NCBI RefSeq assembly: GCF_003323735.1
Contig: NZ_QOIM01000017.1
Span: 101,456-165,455 of the forward strand
Direction: 5' to 3'
From: Streptomyces reniochalinae
Lineage (GTDB): Bacteria; Actinomycetota; Actinomycetes; Streptomycetales; Streptomycetaceae
Length of the DNA stretch: 64,000 nucleotides
The notes beneath the pieces are model-generated. The model saw nothing but the letters and a program-made list of their open reading frames with translations. It was not told the DNA's origin and ran no database searches. Below are positions 30,863 to 40,391 of the stretch, piece by piece; position 1 is the first letter of the stretch; each line of letters starts with the position of its first letter. The position numbers and the translations under genes were made by a program.

Positions 30863-31855
30863 TCAGACGCCCCACCGCAGCCCCGGGGTGCGCACAGGCG
30901 CATCCCACAGCCGCAGCAGCTCCTCGTCGGCCGGGCACAGCGTCACCGAGGCGCCGGCCATGTCGAGCGAGGTCACATAGTTGCCGACGAGGGTACGGGC
31001 GACCGGAACCCGCCGCTCGGCCAGGACCCGGTGCACCTCACCGCAGAAGCCGTACAGCTCCAGCAGCGGCGTCGCCCCCATGCCGTTGACCAGCGCCAGC
31101 ACCGGCTGCTGGGAGGGCAGCTCCTCCAGCACGGCGTCAACGGCGGCCTGAGCGATCTCACCCGAGGTCATCATCGCGCGCCGCTCCCGGCCCGGCTCCC
31201 CGTGGATGCCGACGCCCAGCTCCAGCTCACCCGGCGGCAGCTCGAACATGGGGCCGCCCTTCGACGGGGTGCTGCACGCGCTCAGCGCCACCCCGAAACT
31301 GCGCGACGACTCGGCCACCCGACGCGCGGTGTCCGCGACCCGCTCCAGCGGCGCGCCCTCGGCGGCGAGCGCCCCAGCGATCTTCTCCACGAACAGGGTC
31401 GCGCCGGTGCCCCGGCGCCCGGCCGTGTGGGTGCTGTCGGTGACGGCGACATCGTCTTGGACCAGTACCTTGGCGAGGCGGACGCCCTCGTCTTCGGCGA
31501 GCTCGGCCGCCATGTCGAAGTTCAGGACGTCGCCGGTGTAGTTCTTGACGACGAACAGCACGCCCTCGCCGCTGTCGACGGCCGCCGCGGCGGCGACCAT
31601 CTGGTCGGGAACGGGAGAGGTGAAGACCTCGCCGGGGCACGCGGCGTCCAGCATCCCCGGCCCGACGAAACCTCCGTGCAGCGGCTCGTGACCCGAGCCG
31701 CCCCCCGAGACCAGGGCCACCTTCCCCGCCACGGGCGCGTCCCGGCGGACCACGATCCGCCTGTCCACATCGACCGTTAGCTCCGGATGCGCCGCGGCCA
31801 TCCCGCGCAGCGCGTCGGGGACCACGGACTCGGGCACGTTGATCAGCATTCGCAT
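30863..31855 (-). CDS. dhaK: Dihydroxyacetone kinase substrate-binding subunit DhaK
   Basis: The protein has 330 residues from ATG 31855, preceded by GGAGG. It binds dihydroxyacetone covalently. The catalytic His56 (GGGSGHEPLHGGF) and the covalent His218 (GVGIHGEPG) fall at the same numbers as in E. coli DhaK, and NYTGDVLNF is conserved. With DhaL and DhaM it makes dihydroxyacetone phosphate using PTS phosphate. A 219-base gap separates it from dhaL. Confidence 0.94.
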   Translation of the reverse strand: MRMLINVPESVVPDALRGMAAAHPELTVDVDRRIVVRRDAPVAGKVALVSGGGSGHEPLHGGFVGPGMLDAACPGEVFTSPVPDQMVAAAAAVDSGEGVLFVVKNYTGDVLNFDMAAELAEDEGVRLAKVLVQDDVAVTDSTHTAGRRGTGATLFVEKIAGALAAEGAPLERVADTARRVAESSRSFGVALSACSTPSKGGPMFELPPGELELGVGIHGEPGRERRAMMTSGEIAQAAVDAVLEELPSQQPVLALVNGMGATPLLELYGFCGEVHRVLAERRVPVARTLVGNYVTSLDMAGASVTLCPADEELLRLWDAPVRTPGLRWGV

Positions 31856-32161
31856 GTGTACCTCCGGGCGAGCGTAGCAGCCACGTCGGCGCACCTCGTG
31901 GCCGCGAAGTGCGCGCGCACCCCGGGGGAGTCGTGCGTCCCGCGGGAGTCGTGCACGCCCCAGGAGGGGGCGTGCATCCTGCGGGGAGTCAACCACGCCC
32001 CAGGAGAGTCGTGCGCGTCTCGGGGAGTCGTGTGCGTCATCGGCACCCTGCCGGGTGCCGCCCGGGAGCGGCGCGCGGCCACCGCAGGACCGGTGGTCGC
32101 ACGCCGTGGGGGGGGAACCGCGCACGACCTCACCGGAGCCGAGCCGATAGGCTCCGACGCC
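31856..32161. other. Divergent region between dhaK and deaminase genes
   Basis: This 306-base stretch has no gene. Its centre is a set of degenerate tandem repeats, listed separately. Confidence 0.5.
31921..32038. repeat. Degenerate tandem repeats of about 18-22 bases
   Basis: Units built on GGGAGTCGTGC plus a variable CGTCCCGC / ACGCCCCAGGA half recur five to six times: GAGTCGTGC at 31928, 31946, 32007 and 32025, and CACGCCCCAGGAG at 31953 and 31993. They lie in the divergent promoter region of dhaK and the deaminase gene. The purpose is unknown. Confidence 0.55.
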
Positions 32162-33151
32162 ATGGCAGCACCGATCCCCAAAGCAGAACTGCACCTCCAC
32201 ATCGAGGGCACCCTCGAGCCCGAACTCGCTTTCGCCCTCGCCGAGGGCAACGGGCTGACTCTCCCCTTCGCCTCGCAGGACGACCTGCGGGCCGCCTACT
32301 CCTTCCAGGACCTCCAGTCCTTCCTGGACCTGTACTACGCGCTGATGACGGTGCTGCGCACGGAGGACGACTTCGCCGACCTGGCCGACGCCTACCTCAC
32401 CCGCGCCCGTGAGCAGGGCGTACGCCACGCGGAGATCTTCTTCGACCCGCAGGCGCACACCGCGCGCGGCGTCCCCGTGGGCACCGTGATCCGCGGGCTC
32501 GCGCGGGCGCTGGACGCGGCGCCGGAGAAGCACGGCATCACCACGCGGCTGATCATGTGCTTCCTGCGCGATCACAGCGCCGGCTCCGCGCTGCGTACGT
32601 TCGAGGAAGCCCGCCCCCACCTGGAGCGCATCACCGCAATCGGGCTGGACTCGGCGGAGGTCGGCAACCCGCCCGCGAAGTTCCGTGAGGTGTTCGAGCT
32701 GGCGCGGGAGGCGGGCCTGAAGTGTGTGGCGCACGCCGGTGAGGAGGGCCCGCCCGCCAACGTGTGGGAGGCCCTGGACGTGCTGGGCGTGGACCGTGTC
32801 GATCACGGGGTGCGCAGCATGGAGGATCCAAAACTGGTGGCGCGGCTGGCCGCCGACCAGGTGCCGCTGACGGTGTGCCCCCTGTCGAACCTGCGCCTGC
32901 GCGTCGTCGACCGCCTCGCCGACCATCCGCTGCCCGCGATGCTCGACGCGGGGCTGATGGTCACCGTCAACTCCGACGACCCCTCCTACTTCGGCGGCTA
33001 CGCCGAGGACAACTTCACCGCCGTGCGCGAGGCGCTCGGGCTGGACGAGGAGACGCTGCGCGCCTTGGCCCGCAACTCCTTCCAGGCATCCTTCCTCGAC
33101 GAGACGACACGCGAGACCTACCTGAAGGAGGTCGACGCCCACGTCTTCTGA
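32162..33151 (+). CDS. Adenine (or adenosine) deaminase
   Basis: The protein has 329 residues from ATG 32162. It is a zinc hydrolase of the adenosine deaminase superfamily. The metal-binding start is AELHLHIEGTLEPEL; further motifs are VAHAGEEGPPANVWEAL (catalytic Glu), DRVDHGVRSMEDP and VTVNSDDPSYFG. The HIEGTLEPE form and NPPAKF segment are features of the branch that contains adenine deaminases, so adenine to hypoxanthine is the likelier reaction; adenosine cannot be excluded. Hypoxanthine would feed the xanthine dehydrogenase in this window. Confidence 0.88.
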   Translation: MAAPIPKAELHLHIEGTLEPELAFALAEGNGLTLPFASQDDLRAAYSFQDLQSFLDLYYALMTVLRTEDDFADLADAYLTRAREQGVRHAEIFFDPQAHTARGVPVGTVIRGLARALDAAPEKHGITTRLIMCFLRDHSAGSALRTFEEARPHLERITAIGLDSAEVGNPPAKFREVFELAREAGLKCVAHAGEEGPPANVWEALDVLGVDRVDHGVRSMEDPKLVARLAADQVPLTVCPLSNLRLRVVDRLADHPLPAMLDAGLMVTVNSDDPSYFGGYAEDNFTAVREALGLDEETLRALARNSFQASFLDETTRETYLKEVDAHVF

Positions 33152-33197
33152 CGTGAGCGGAAGGGGCCGCCCCGGCCACGGGAAGGCTGCCCTCTTA

Positions 33198-33242
33198 CGT
33201 GGGAGCGCCGCCCTACGGGTCCCGCACGGCGGCGCTCCCACG
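33198..33242. terminator. Bidirectional hairpin terminator
   Basis: A perfect 15-bp stem (33198-33212 with 33228-33242) and 15-base loop lies between the convergent deaminase and alpha/beta hydrolase genes. Confidence 0.75.
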
Positions 33243-33253
33243 CCATGACACCG

Positions 33254-34165
33254 TCAGGATGCCTGGCGGACCAGCAGTTCCCGCAGGGCCCCGCTGATGT
33301 CCCGCGGCGCTTCCTCGGCCATGAAGTGGCCGCAGGAGACGGTGGAGTGCCGCAGGTCGAGTGCCCAGGCCCGCCACAGGGCGGCGGCTTCGTAGCCGAG
33401 CGCGGCACCCCAGTCCTGCTGTAGCACGGTCACCGGCATGGTCAGCTGCCGCCCCGCGGCGCGGTCGGCCCGGTCGTGTTCGACATCGATGCCCGCTGAG
33501 GCGCGGTAGTCCGCCACGATGGACGGCACGGCCTTCGCGCAGGCGGCCAGGTAGGCGGCGCGGATGCCGGAGGGTATGGCGTCGGGGTCGTTGGCCCAGA
33601 TGTCGAGGAAGTGGGAGAAGAAGGCGTCGGCCGCTGCCTCGATCATCCGCTCGGGCAGTCCGGGGGGCTGGGCCATGAGGTAGAGGTGGAAGCCGACGGC
33701 CGCCGAGGTGCCGTGCAGGGCCTCCCACATGTCCAGGGTGGGCAGGACGTCGAGGCAGGCCAGATGGGTGACGGCGGCCGGATGGTCGAGCCCGGCGCGG
33801 AAGGCCACGAGAGCCCCGCGGTCGTGGCCTGCCAGAGCGAAGCGGTCGTGGCCCAGGGCGCGCGCGAGGGCGACGGCATCCGCCGCCATGGTCCGCTTGG
33901 AGTACGTCTCGGGACCCTCCTGACGCGGTTTGTCACTGTCGCCGTAGCCGCGCAGGTCGGGGCAGATGACGGTGTGGTCGGCGGCCAGGTCCGCGGCGAC
34001 GTGCCGCCACATCAGATGGGTCTGCGGAAACCCGTGCAGGAGGACGACGGGCGAGCCGGACCCTGCGACCGCCGCCTGGAGCGTGACGCCGTCCGCCACC
34101 CGGACACGGTGGTACTCGAAGCCGGGGATCCGGGCGTCGGCCCCGGAAGGTGTGCGTGCTGTCAT
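33254..34165 (-). CDS. Alpha/beta hydrolase, haloacetate dehalogenase-like
   Basis: The protein has 303 residues from ATG 34165. The oxyanion motif is LLHGFPQTHLMWR; the nucleophile elbow GHDRGALVAFR carries Asp rather than Ser, as in haloacetate dehalogenases and epoxide hydrolases; and the terminal catalytic His lies in VSCGHFMAEEAP. DLRGYGDSDKP is also typical. In fluoroacetate dehalogenases a second arginine follows (GHDRGAR); here it is Leu, so a carboxylate substrate is doubtful and an epoxide or other ester is possible. It is divergent from the BTAD regulator. Confidence 0.82.
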   Translation of the reverse strand: MTARTPSGADARIPGFEYHRVRVADGVTLQAAVAGSGSPVVLLHGFPQTHLMWRHVAADLAADHTVICPDLRGYGDSDKPRQEGPETYSKRTMAADAVALARALGHDRFALAGHDRGALVAFRAGLDHPAAVTHLACLDVLPTLDMWEALHGTSAAVGFHLYLMAQPPGLPERMIEAAADAFFSHFLDIWANDPDAIPSGIRAAYLAACAKAVPSIVADYRASAGIDVEHDRADRAAGRQLTMPVTVLQQDWGAALGYEAAALWRAWALDLRHSTVSCGHFMAEEAPRDISGALRELLVRQAS

Positions 34166-34397
34166 GACTGTCCTCACTGTCGTCACTGTCCTCGGGGCGG
34201 CCGTGCCGGCCCTGTCTGCCGTCTCGTCGTGTGTCACCGCTCGGCGGCGTCGCCGGGGATCTCCACTGAGGGCGGGGCGTCGGCCCCGCTGTCCCGCGCC
34301 CGGTGCCTCCACCCTGCGGTCCGTGGATGAGCAACCGATGAGCACGTATACGTTGGGGTCAGCGAGCGGTACGGGAGGGCGGGACGCCGGAGTGCGG

Positions 34398-36428
34398 GTG
34401 CGATACGGAGTGCTGGGCGCGGTCGCGGCCTGGAGCCCGGACGGTGAGGCCCTGGCCCTCAAAGGGCCGCGGCACCGGGCCGTCCTGGCCCGCCTGATCG
34501 TCGCCCGCCGGCAGACCGTGACGGTGGCGCGGCTGGTGGAGGACCTGTGGGACAGCCCGCCCGACGACGCCGTGGGAGCGGTGCGCACCTTCGTCTCCGC
34601 GCTGCGGCGGGCCCTGGAACCCGAGCGGCCGCCCCGCAGCCCCTCCCGGCTGCTGGTCACGGAGGGCACCGGCTACGCGCTGCGTGCCGCGCCCGACGAC
34701 GTCGACGCCTGGCGGTTCGAACAGGCCGTCGCCTCCCTCACCGAAGCGCAGCCCGCGCAGGTGGCGGCCCGCACGACCGAAGCACTCGGCTGGTGGCGGG
34801 GCCCCGCGTACGCCGGCTTCGGCGACGTGCCGTGGGCGCGCGGCGAGCGGGCCCGGCTCACCGAACTGCGCCTCCACGCTCTCGAACGCCGTGCCGAGGC
34901 CCGCATCGCGCTGGGGGAGGCCGCGCGAGCCGTGCCCGACCTGGACGCCCACGTGGCGGAGCACCCGTGGCGCGAGGACGCCTGGCAGCTGCTCACGCGA
35001 GCCCTGTACCGCACCGGCAGACAGGCCGACGCGCTGTCCGTACTGCGCCGGGCCCGCGCCACGCTCACCGAGCAGCTCGGCGTGGACCCCGGTCCCCGGC
35101 TGCGCCGCCTGGAGGAGGACATCCTGCGCCAGGCGGAACACCTGGACCCGAGCGCGGCCGGCACGGCGGCGCAGGTGTGGGCCCAGGCCACCACCGCCTA
35201 CGAGAGCAACGTCTCGGCGCGCTCCCGGGTCCACCTGGAGTCCACCGCCGTCCTCATGCGGGACCTGGCCGTCACCGGGGGCGGCGGCCTCGAGTCGGCC
35301 CGGCACCACCGAGTCGCCGCCGTGGCCGCCGCCGAACAGATGGGCGACCCGGAACTGACGGCACGTGTCATCGGCGTCTACGACGTGCCCGCGATCTGGA
35401 CCCGCGCGGACGACCCCGAACAGTCGCGGTGGCTGGTGGGCGCGGCGGAGCGGACCCTGCTCCAGCTCCCGCCGCCTGCTCCGCCCGCTGCCCCGGCCCT
35501 CGCGCAGGAGGCGTCCCCAGCGGCCGACGAGCACGCCGCGGCGCGCTGCCGGCTGCTGGCCACCATCGCCGTGGAATCGCGGGGCGCACCGGCCGACGGG
35601 GAAGCCGCCCGGGGCACGACGGCGCGCCCGCTCCAGGCCGCCCGGCAGGCCGAGGAGATCGCCCGGAGCCTCGACGACGCGGCGCTGCTCGCCTACGCCC
35701 TCAACGGCACCTTCATGCAGACCTTCCACCGCGCGGGACTGGCGGCACGCCGCGACGCGATCGGCGCCGAGGTGGTGGACCTCGCCGCGCGACACGGGCT
35801 GGCGCGGTACGAGGTGCTCGGTCACCTCATCCGCCTCCAGGCCAGGTGCGCCCGCCGAGACCTGGCGGGAGCCGACCGGCACGCCGCCGCGGCCGACGCA
35901 CTGGCCGCCCGGCACGAGCTCCCCCTCGTCGCCGTCCTCACCACCTGGTACGGGGCGCTGCGGACGGCCATGACCGGGGCGCCCGAGGCCGCCCGGCGCG
36001 CCTACGCGCAGGCCGCCGCGTGTCTCGACGGCGCGGGCATGCCGGGGCTGCGCAACGGTCTGCCGCCCCTCGCGCTGCTGAGCGTGCAGATCGCGCACGG
36101 CGAGCCGCTCACCGTGGACGAGGCAGCCGACTGGGGCCCGTACGAGCCCTGGGTGCGGCCCACGCTGCTCGTCGGGCAGGGGCGCAGCGAGGAGGCCCGC
36201 GCGGCGCTGCGCGCGATGCCCCCACCGCCGCGTGACCTCCTGTTCGAGGCGATGTGGTGTCTCGTCGGCGGCGCCGCGGCGGCGGTGGGCGAGAGCGCCG
36301 TCACCCGACGGGCCCTGGCCCAGCTGGAGCCGGCCGCCGGGGAACAGGCCGGAGCGGGCAGCGGGCTGCTCACCTTCGGGCCCGTCGCCGGCCACCTGCG
36401 CGTCATGACCGCGGCCCTGGAGAGCTGA
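34398..36428 (+). CDS. SARP-like BTAD transcriptional regulator
   Basis: The protein has about 676 residues from GTG 34398 (VRYGVLGAVAAW), with GGAG 5 bases before; GTG 34392 and ATG 34338 are alternatives. It has an OmpR-type winged helix at 1-95 (LALKGPRHRAVLARLIVARR, VEDLWDSPP, VRTFVSALRRALEP). The bacterial transcriptional activation domain covers about 100-245 (WRGPAYAGFGDVPWARGERARLTEL, LLTRALYRTGRQADAL). A long TPR-like helical half lacks an ATPase domain. Such proteins control secondary metabolism or development. The next gene, 90 bases on, supplies an NB-ARC-like domain, so the pair looks like a split AfsR. Confidence 0.88.
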   Translation: MRYGVLGAVAAWSPDGEALALKGPRHRAVLARLIVARRQTVTVARLVEDLWDSPPDDAVGAVRTFVSALRRALEPERPPRSPSRLLVTEGTGYALRAAPDDVDAWRFEQAVASLTEAQPAQVAARTTEALGWWRGPAYAGFGDVPWARGERARLTELRLHALERRAEARIALGEAARAVPDLDAHVAEHPWREDAWQLLTRALYRTGRQADALSVLRRARATLTEQLGVDPGPRLRRLEEDILRQAEHLDPSAAGTAAQVWAQATTAYESNVSARSRVHLESTAVLMRDLAVTGGGGLESARHHRVAAVAAAEQMGDPELTARVIGVYDVPAIWTRADDPEQSRWLVGAAERTLLQLPPPAPPAAPALAQEASPAADEHAAARCRLLATIAVESRGAPADGEAARGTTARPLQAARQAEEIARSLDDAALLAYALNGTFMQTFHRAGLAARRDAIGAEVVDLAARHGLARYEVLGHLIRLQARCARRDLAGADRHAAAADALAARHELPLVAVLTTWYGALRTAMTGAPEAARRAYAQAAACLDGAGMPGLRNGLPPLALLSVQIAHGEPLTVDEAADWGPYEPWVRPTLLVGQGRSEEARAALRAMPPPPRDLLFEAMWCLVGGAAAAVGESAVTRRALAQLEPAAGEQAGAGSGLLTFGPVAGHLRVMTAALES

Positions 36429-36518
36429 CCGCCCCTCCCCGCCCGGGAGTTCGGGCTGTCCGCCGGCGCGACCTGGCCGCTACAGTCGGTCCGGTACCGG
36501 ACTCAGGGGAGGGGTGGC

Positions 36519-38636
36519 GTGTTCGAGGTCGTCACGGTGGGGGCGCTCGCCGCGTTTCTCGGCGCGGTGGGAAACGGCGCCGCCGGGGAGTTGGGCAAAC
36601 GGCTGGTCGTGTCGACCGGCGCCCAGGTACGCCGCACCCTGGGGTGGGGAGCGCCGCTGCCGGCCACCGAGGAGGAGCGCGAGGACCTTGCCCGCCGTGT
36701 GCACACCCAGCTGATCGGGGACCGCAGGCAGGCGGACGAGTGGGCACTGCTGCTGCGGAGCCTGCCGCCGGACGCGGTGGAGCTGCGCCCTGGCGCGGGA
36801 CTGCCGCCCGCCACGCGCCACTTCACCGACCGCGAGAGCGTGGTCAGACAGTTGCAGCGGGAGGCGAGGCGGGCCGCAGGGGGCCGTCCGCGCGTGGCGC
36901 TGCTGCACGGGCCCCCGGGAATCGGCACCAGCGCGGTGGCCCTGCACTGGGGAGCCGGCCAGGCCGGCCGCTTCCCCGACGGACAGTTCTACGTCGACCT
37001 CCGCGACGGCGCGGGGGAGCACCGAGTGGCGCCGGCCGCCGTGCTGGCGCGCCTGCTGGAGCGCATGGGCGTGGCGCCCGACCGGATGCCGCCCACAGGC
37101 GCGGGCCGTGAGGAGCTCTACAGAAGCCTCACGGCAGGACGCAGGGCGCTGGTGGTGATCGACCACGCCTGCACGGCGGCCCAGGTCCGGGCGCTGATCC
37201 CCGCCACGCCGGAGGTCTTCCTCCTGGTCGTCTCCTCAGGACCGGCCTTCGCACTGGAGGCGGAGCGTGTCACGGTGCCCCCGCTGACGGACCGGGACGC
37301 GGTGAGGCTGCTGCGGCGGGTGGCGGGCCAGGAGAGGGTGACGCGGGCCAAGCGGGACATGCCGGCACTGCTGGGCCACTGCGCGGGCAACGCCTACGCG
37401 CTCAAGGTCGCGGCCACGCGTCTGCTGACCGGGGAAACCCTCCCCGACGACGCGGAGGAGACCATGGAACATCCCGTACGCGGGCTGGTGCAGACCGCGT
37501 CCCGCCGCCTGCGCCCCGGGACCGCCCGGCTGTGCCGGCTGGTCTGCCTGGGCGACTGGCCGGCGATCGACGCCGGACTGGCCGGCTGGGCCGCGCAGGT
37601 CGCGCCCGAGGAGGCGGCCCGCATGCTCGACGAGGCCGCCGAGGCGCAGCTTGCGGAGCCCACCGCGGACGGCCGCTACCGGTTTCGGCCCGAGGTGCGG
37701 CGCGCGCTGGCCGACGCGGCGGGGCCCGAGGACTCCGTCCCGGCGTGTGCGGCCGCGGTCTCCCGAGTGCTCCAGGGCCTGCTGAACAGGGCACTGCACG
37801 GCGCCCACGCGGCACTCCCGCAAAGCTGGCGTGTCGAGCCGGCGCCCGCGGAAGGGACCGCGTACGCCGACGAGGCCGAGGGCATGACGGCGCTGCTGGC
37901 CGACAGCGCGAACCTGCTCCGTGCGGTCTTCGTGGCGCAGGAGTACCAGCAGACCGACACCGCGCTGCGCCTGGCCCGCGCCCTGTGGCCGCTCCAGCTG
38001 AAGGCCGGGCACTGGGACGACGTGCTGCCCGCACTCCGGTTCGCCGCGGCCTGCGCTGACCAGCACAGGCCGCAGTCCCGCATCGCCGGCGCGCTGCACT
38101 TCCAACTCGCCCACTGCCTCGGCGAACTGCGGCACCACGACGAGGCGGACGGCGAGATCGAGGCGGCCCTCGCGTGCGAGCGCGCGGTGGGCCATCTGCG
38201 GGGCGAGGCCTCGGCGGTGGAGCTGCGGGGCCTGCTGCGGCTGGCGTCGTGGCGCTGGGAGGAGGCGTTCGACTGCTTCACCGAGGCAGAGCGCTGCTAC
38301 CGGCTCATCACGCCGGGCCAGGAGGGCGCCGAGGACCTTCCCCGAGCGCTCGCCCTGGCCTCGCGCCACCAGGGGAGGGCGCTGCGCGGCATGCGCGAGT
38401 TCGCCCGCTCCCGCGCCCGGCTGATCAGCGCGCGGGACTTCTTCGCGGAAGCAGGCGAGGCCTACAACCACGCCCGTGCTCTCACCGACCTCGCGGAGAC
38501 GCTGCACGACGAGGAAGACCAGGCCGGGGCGCTGGCCGCCATCGCCGAGGCCGAGCGGCTGCTCACACCGGAAAAGGCCACTGCGCACCTGCGGTATCTG
38601 GCGGATCTGCGGCGCCGGTGCGAGGGTGCGCCGTAG
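36519..38636 (+). CDS. NB-ARC/TPR (STAND-like) protein with degenerate P-loop
   Basis: The protein has 705 residues from GTG 36519 after AGGGGAGGGG. An N-terminal region of unknown type (1-100) is followed by an NB-ARC-like ATPase domain. Walker A reads LLHGPPGIGTSAVAL, with Thr where the essential Lys should be; Walker B is RALVVIDHA. A PLTDRDAVRLLRRVAGQERV segment matches the ARC2 part. The C-terminal 250 residues are TPR-like helices (FQLAHCLGELRHHDEADGEI and so on). The missing lysine argues against normal ATP hydrolysis. Its 3' end overlaps the convergent glycosyltransferase-like gene by 74 bases. Confidence 0.8.
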   Translation: MFEVVTVGALAAFLGAVGNGAAGELGKRLVVSTGAQVRRTLGWGAPLPATEEEREDLARRVHTQLIGDRRQADEWALLLRSLPPDAVELRPGAGLPPATRHFTDRESVVRQLQREARRAAGGRPRVALLHGPPGIGTSAVALHWGAGQAGRFPDGQFYVDLRDGAGEHRVAPAAVLARLLERMGVAPDRMPPTGAGREELYRSLTAGRRALVVIDHACTAAQVRALIPATPEVFLLVVSSGPAFALEAERVTVPPLTDRDAVRLLRRVAGQERVTRAKRDMPALLGHCAGNAYALKVAATRLLTGETLPDDAEETMEHPVRGLVQTASRRLRPGTARLCRLVCLGDWPAIDAGLAGWAAQVAPEEAARMLDEAAEAQLAEPTADGRYRFRPEVRRALADAAGPEDSVPACAAAVSRVLQGLLNRALHGAHAALPQSWRVEPAPAEGTAYADEAEGMTALLADSANLLRAVFVAQEYQQTDTALRLARALWPLQLKAGHWDDVLPALRFAAACADQHRPQSRIAGALHFQLAHCLGELRHHDEADGEIEAALACERAVGHLRGEASAVELRGLLRLASWRWEEAFDCFTEAERCYRLITPGQEGAEDLPRALALASRHQGRALRGMREFARSRARLISARDFFAEAGEAYNHARALTDLAETLHDEEDQAGALAAIAEAERLLTPEKATAHLRYLADLRRRCEGAP

Positions 38637-40391
38637 CCGGCGTGACCCGCACCGGGTGGGTCAGTGCGGCGGTCCGCACCCGCAGCGTCGTGCCGTCGGG
38701 CGGCAGCGATCCGCCGCTCGCCAGCCACGCGTACAGCGCCGAGGCGTACGCGGCCGGATCGGCGTCCGCCCCGTCCCCGGCGGACAGGTCGAGCAGCTGG
38801 CCTTCCCTGGTGCGCACGGTGCAGGTGTCGGGCCCGGTCACGAAGCCGGCCAGCGCGCAGTGCGGATGCCGGCGCAGCACCTGCGCGCTCCACCTGTCCG
38901 GTCCGCCCAGGCGGGGATCGTCGGCTCCGCCTTCCCGCACGATCACGTCGGCCACCTCCAGGTCGCCCGGGTCCCGGGTGTCCTCGTGGACGGCCAGGTG
39001 CGTCTCGCCGACGGCGTGGTACGGCTGGTCGGCCGAGCGTTCGAGGTGAACCTCGCGCCCCTCGACGCGGGTGCGGACGTGCAGGGGCGCCGTGCGGTGG
39101 GGCGGCGCGTACGGTGGCAGCGGCAGTGGCTCAAGCAAGGCGGGCGTGGCGGGCTCCGGCAGCTCCATCAGGGCGTAGAAGTGGCGGCGCAACGAAGCCG
39201 CCGAAGCACCGGGCGCCGAGCTGGTGTGTTCGGCCGGGCCGTTGAGCGGCCTGTGGTCCGCCAGCAGCTTCTCCAACTGGTCGGGCAGCGGACGGCGCGG
39301 CTCCAGCCGGGGGGCTTTCCGCACGAACTCCGCGGGCGGGGCCTCCGGGTCCAGCCTGTCGTGGTTCGCGGACGCCAGCAGTACGGGGACGCCCAGCGCG
39401 GCCGAGTAGTAGGTGACCGCGCCGAAGTCCCCCAGCACCACATCCGCCGCCAACAGCGCCTGCCGCCACGCGTGCACGGGGTCGATCAGGGTGAGCCCGC
39501 TGCGTCGCGCCCGGTCCAGCCAGGCGCGGATCTGGCCGGGACCGTGTCCGTACCAGATGTTCGGGTGCAGGACCGCGGCGACCCGGTACTCGTCGGCCGG
39601 CAGTTCCGCCGCGAGGCGCGGCAGCAGTTCGGGCAGCAGGTCCTGGCCACCGCCGTTGCCGAAGAAGCCCTCGGGGTTCCACGTGGAGTTGAGGACGAGA
39701 AGGCGCTGGCCGTCGCGCACACCCAGCGCACGACGGAACCGGTCCCGGTAGCGGCGGGCGGCCAGCATGCGGTCGAAGCAGGGGTCGCCGGCCAGGACGG
39801 CGGCCTGGGCCGCTTCCGGGCACACCCGGCGCAGCCGGTCCACCTGTTCCGGATGAGACAGCACGAGGGCGTCCACGAACGGCTCGCCCTCCGCGAGCAA
39901 CCACTCCCGGGACAACCCGAAAGTCGGCTCCCCCTCCCGGCTCCCGGCACCCGGCACCCGGCACCCGGCACCCGGCACCCGGCACCCGGCACCCGGCACC
40001 CGGCACCCGGCACGGCCAATTTTTTAGTGTACCCGACACCGTGAGACAGCACGGCCAATTTGCCCTGAAGCAACTCGATTTGACCACCGAAGCTGGCGGA
40101 GACGGCGAGATCCACCGGGGTCGTCAGCGCCTGGCTCCAGGGCAGTACGGGCAGGCCCAGCTCGGCGAACAGTTCGCGGGTGCCGGCCTGGAAGGCGGAG
40201 GACTCCGTCGAGGTGACCAGCAGTTGCAGCCGGAAGTCGTCGTGGAACAGCGGCAGCACGTCCAGCAGCCGGCCCGCCGAGGTGACGTTGTGCACCACGA
40301 GCAGGACGCGCCGCTCGGTGCTCCGGCTGGTCCAGCGCTCGGCGTCCCGCCCGACGGGCACCCGTATCGTCGGCGTGTCAGCTGCTCCCAC
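38563..40391 (-). pseudogene. GT-B / CDP-glycerol transferase-like gene split by a 7-bp repeat tract (phase-variable or broken)
   Basis: The N-terminal part begins at 40391 (MGAADTPTIRV) and encodes a Rossmann-like half (RRVLLVVHNVTSAGRLLDVL, FGGQIELLQGKLAVLSHGVG). The C-terminal part, in another frame down to 38563, resumes at PTFGLSREWLLAEGEPFVDA and carries LNSTWNPEGFFG and LLAADVVLGDFGAVTYYSAA, the region corresponding to the nucleotide-sugar site of CDP-glycerol glycerophosphotransferase-type enzymes. The halves meet inside ten copies of a 7-bp repeat. With 10 copies the frames do not join; 11 or 8 copies would give one protein of about 611 or 604 residues. The repeat is open in all frames and would encode (VPGAGCR)n. 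Family assignment is moderate. Confidence 0.75.
39943..40012. repeat. Ten perfect tandem copies of CCCGGCA (7 bp)
   Basis: Seventy bases of uninterrupted CCCGGCA repeats, with one imperfect copy (CCCGGCT) at the left, lie within the split glycosyltransferase-like gene. Because 7 is not a multiple of 3, each gain or loss of one copy changes the reading frame. Confidence 0.97.

Noticed and set aside
31787..32161. N-terminal extension of the deaminase to 31787
   Set aside because: The extension runs through the degenerate tandem repeats, and the enzyme family starts at MAAPIPKAELHLHIEG.
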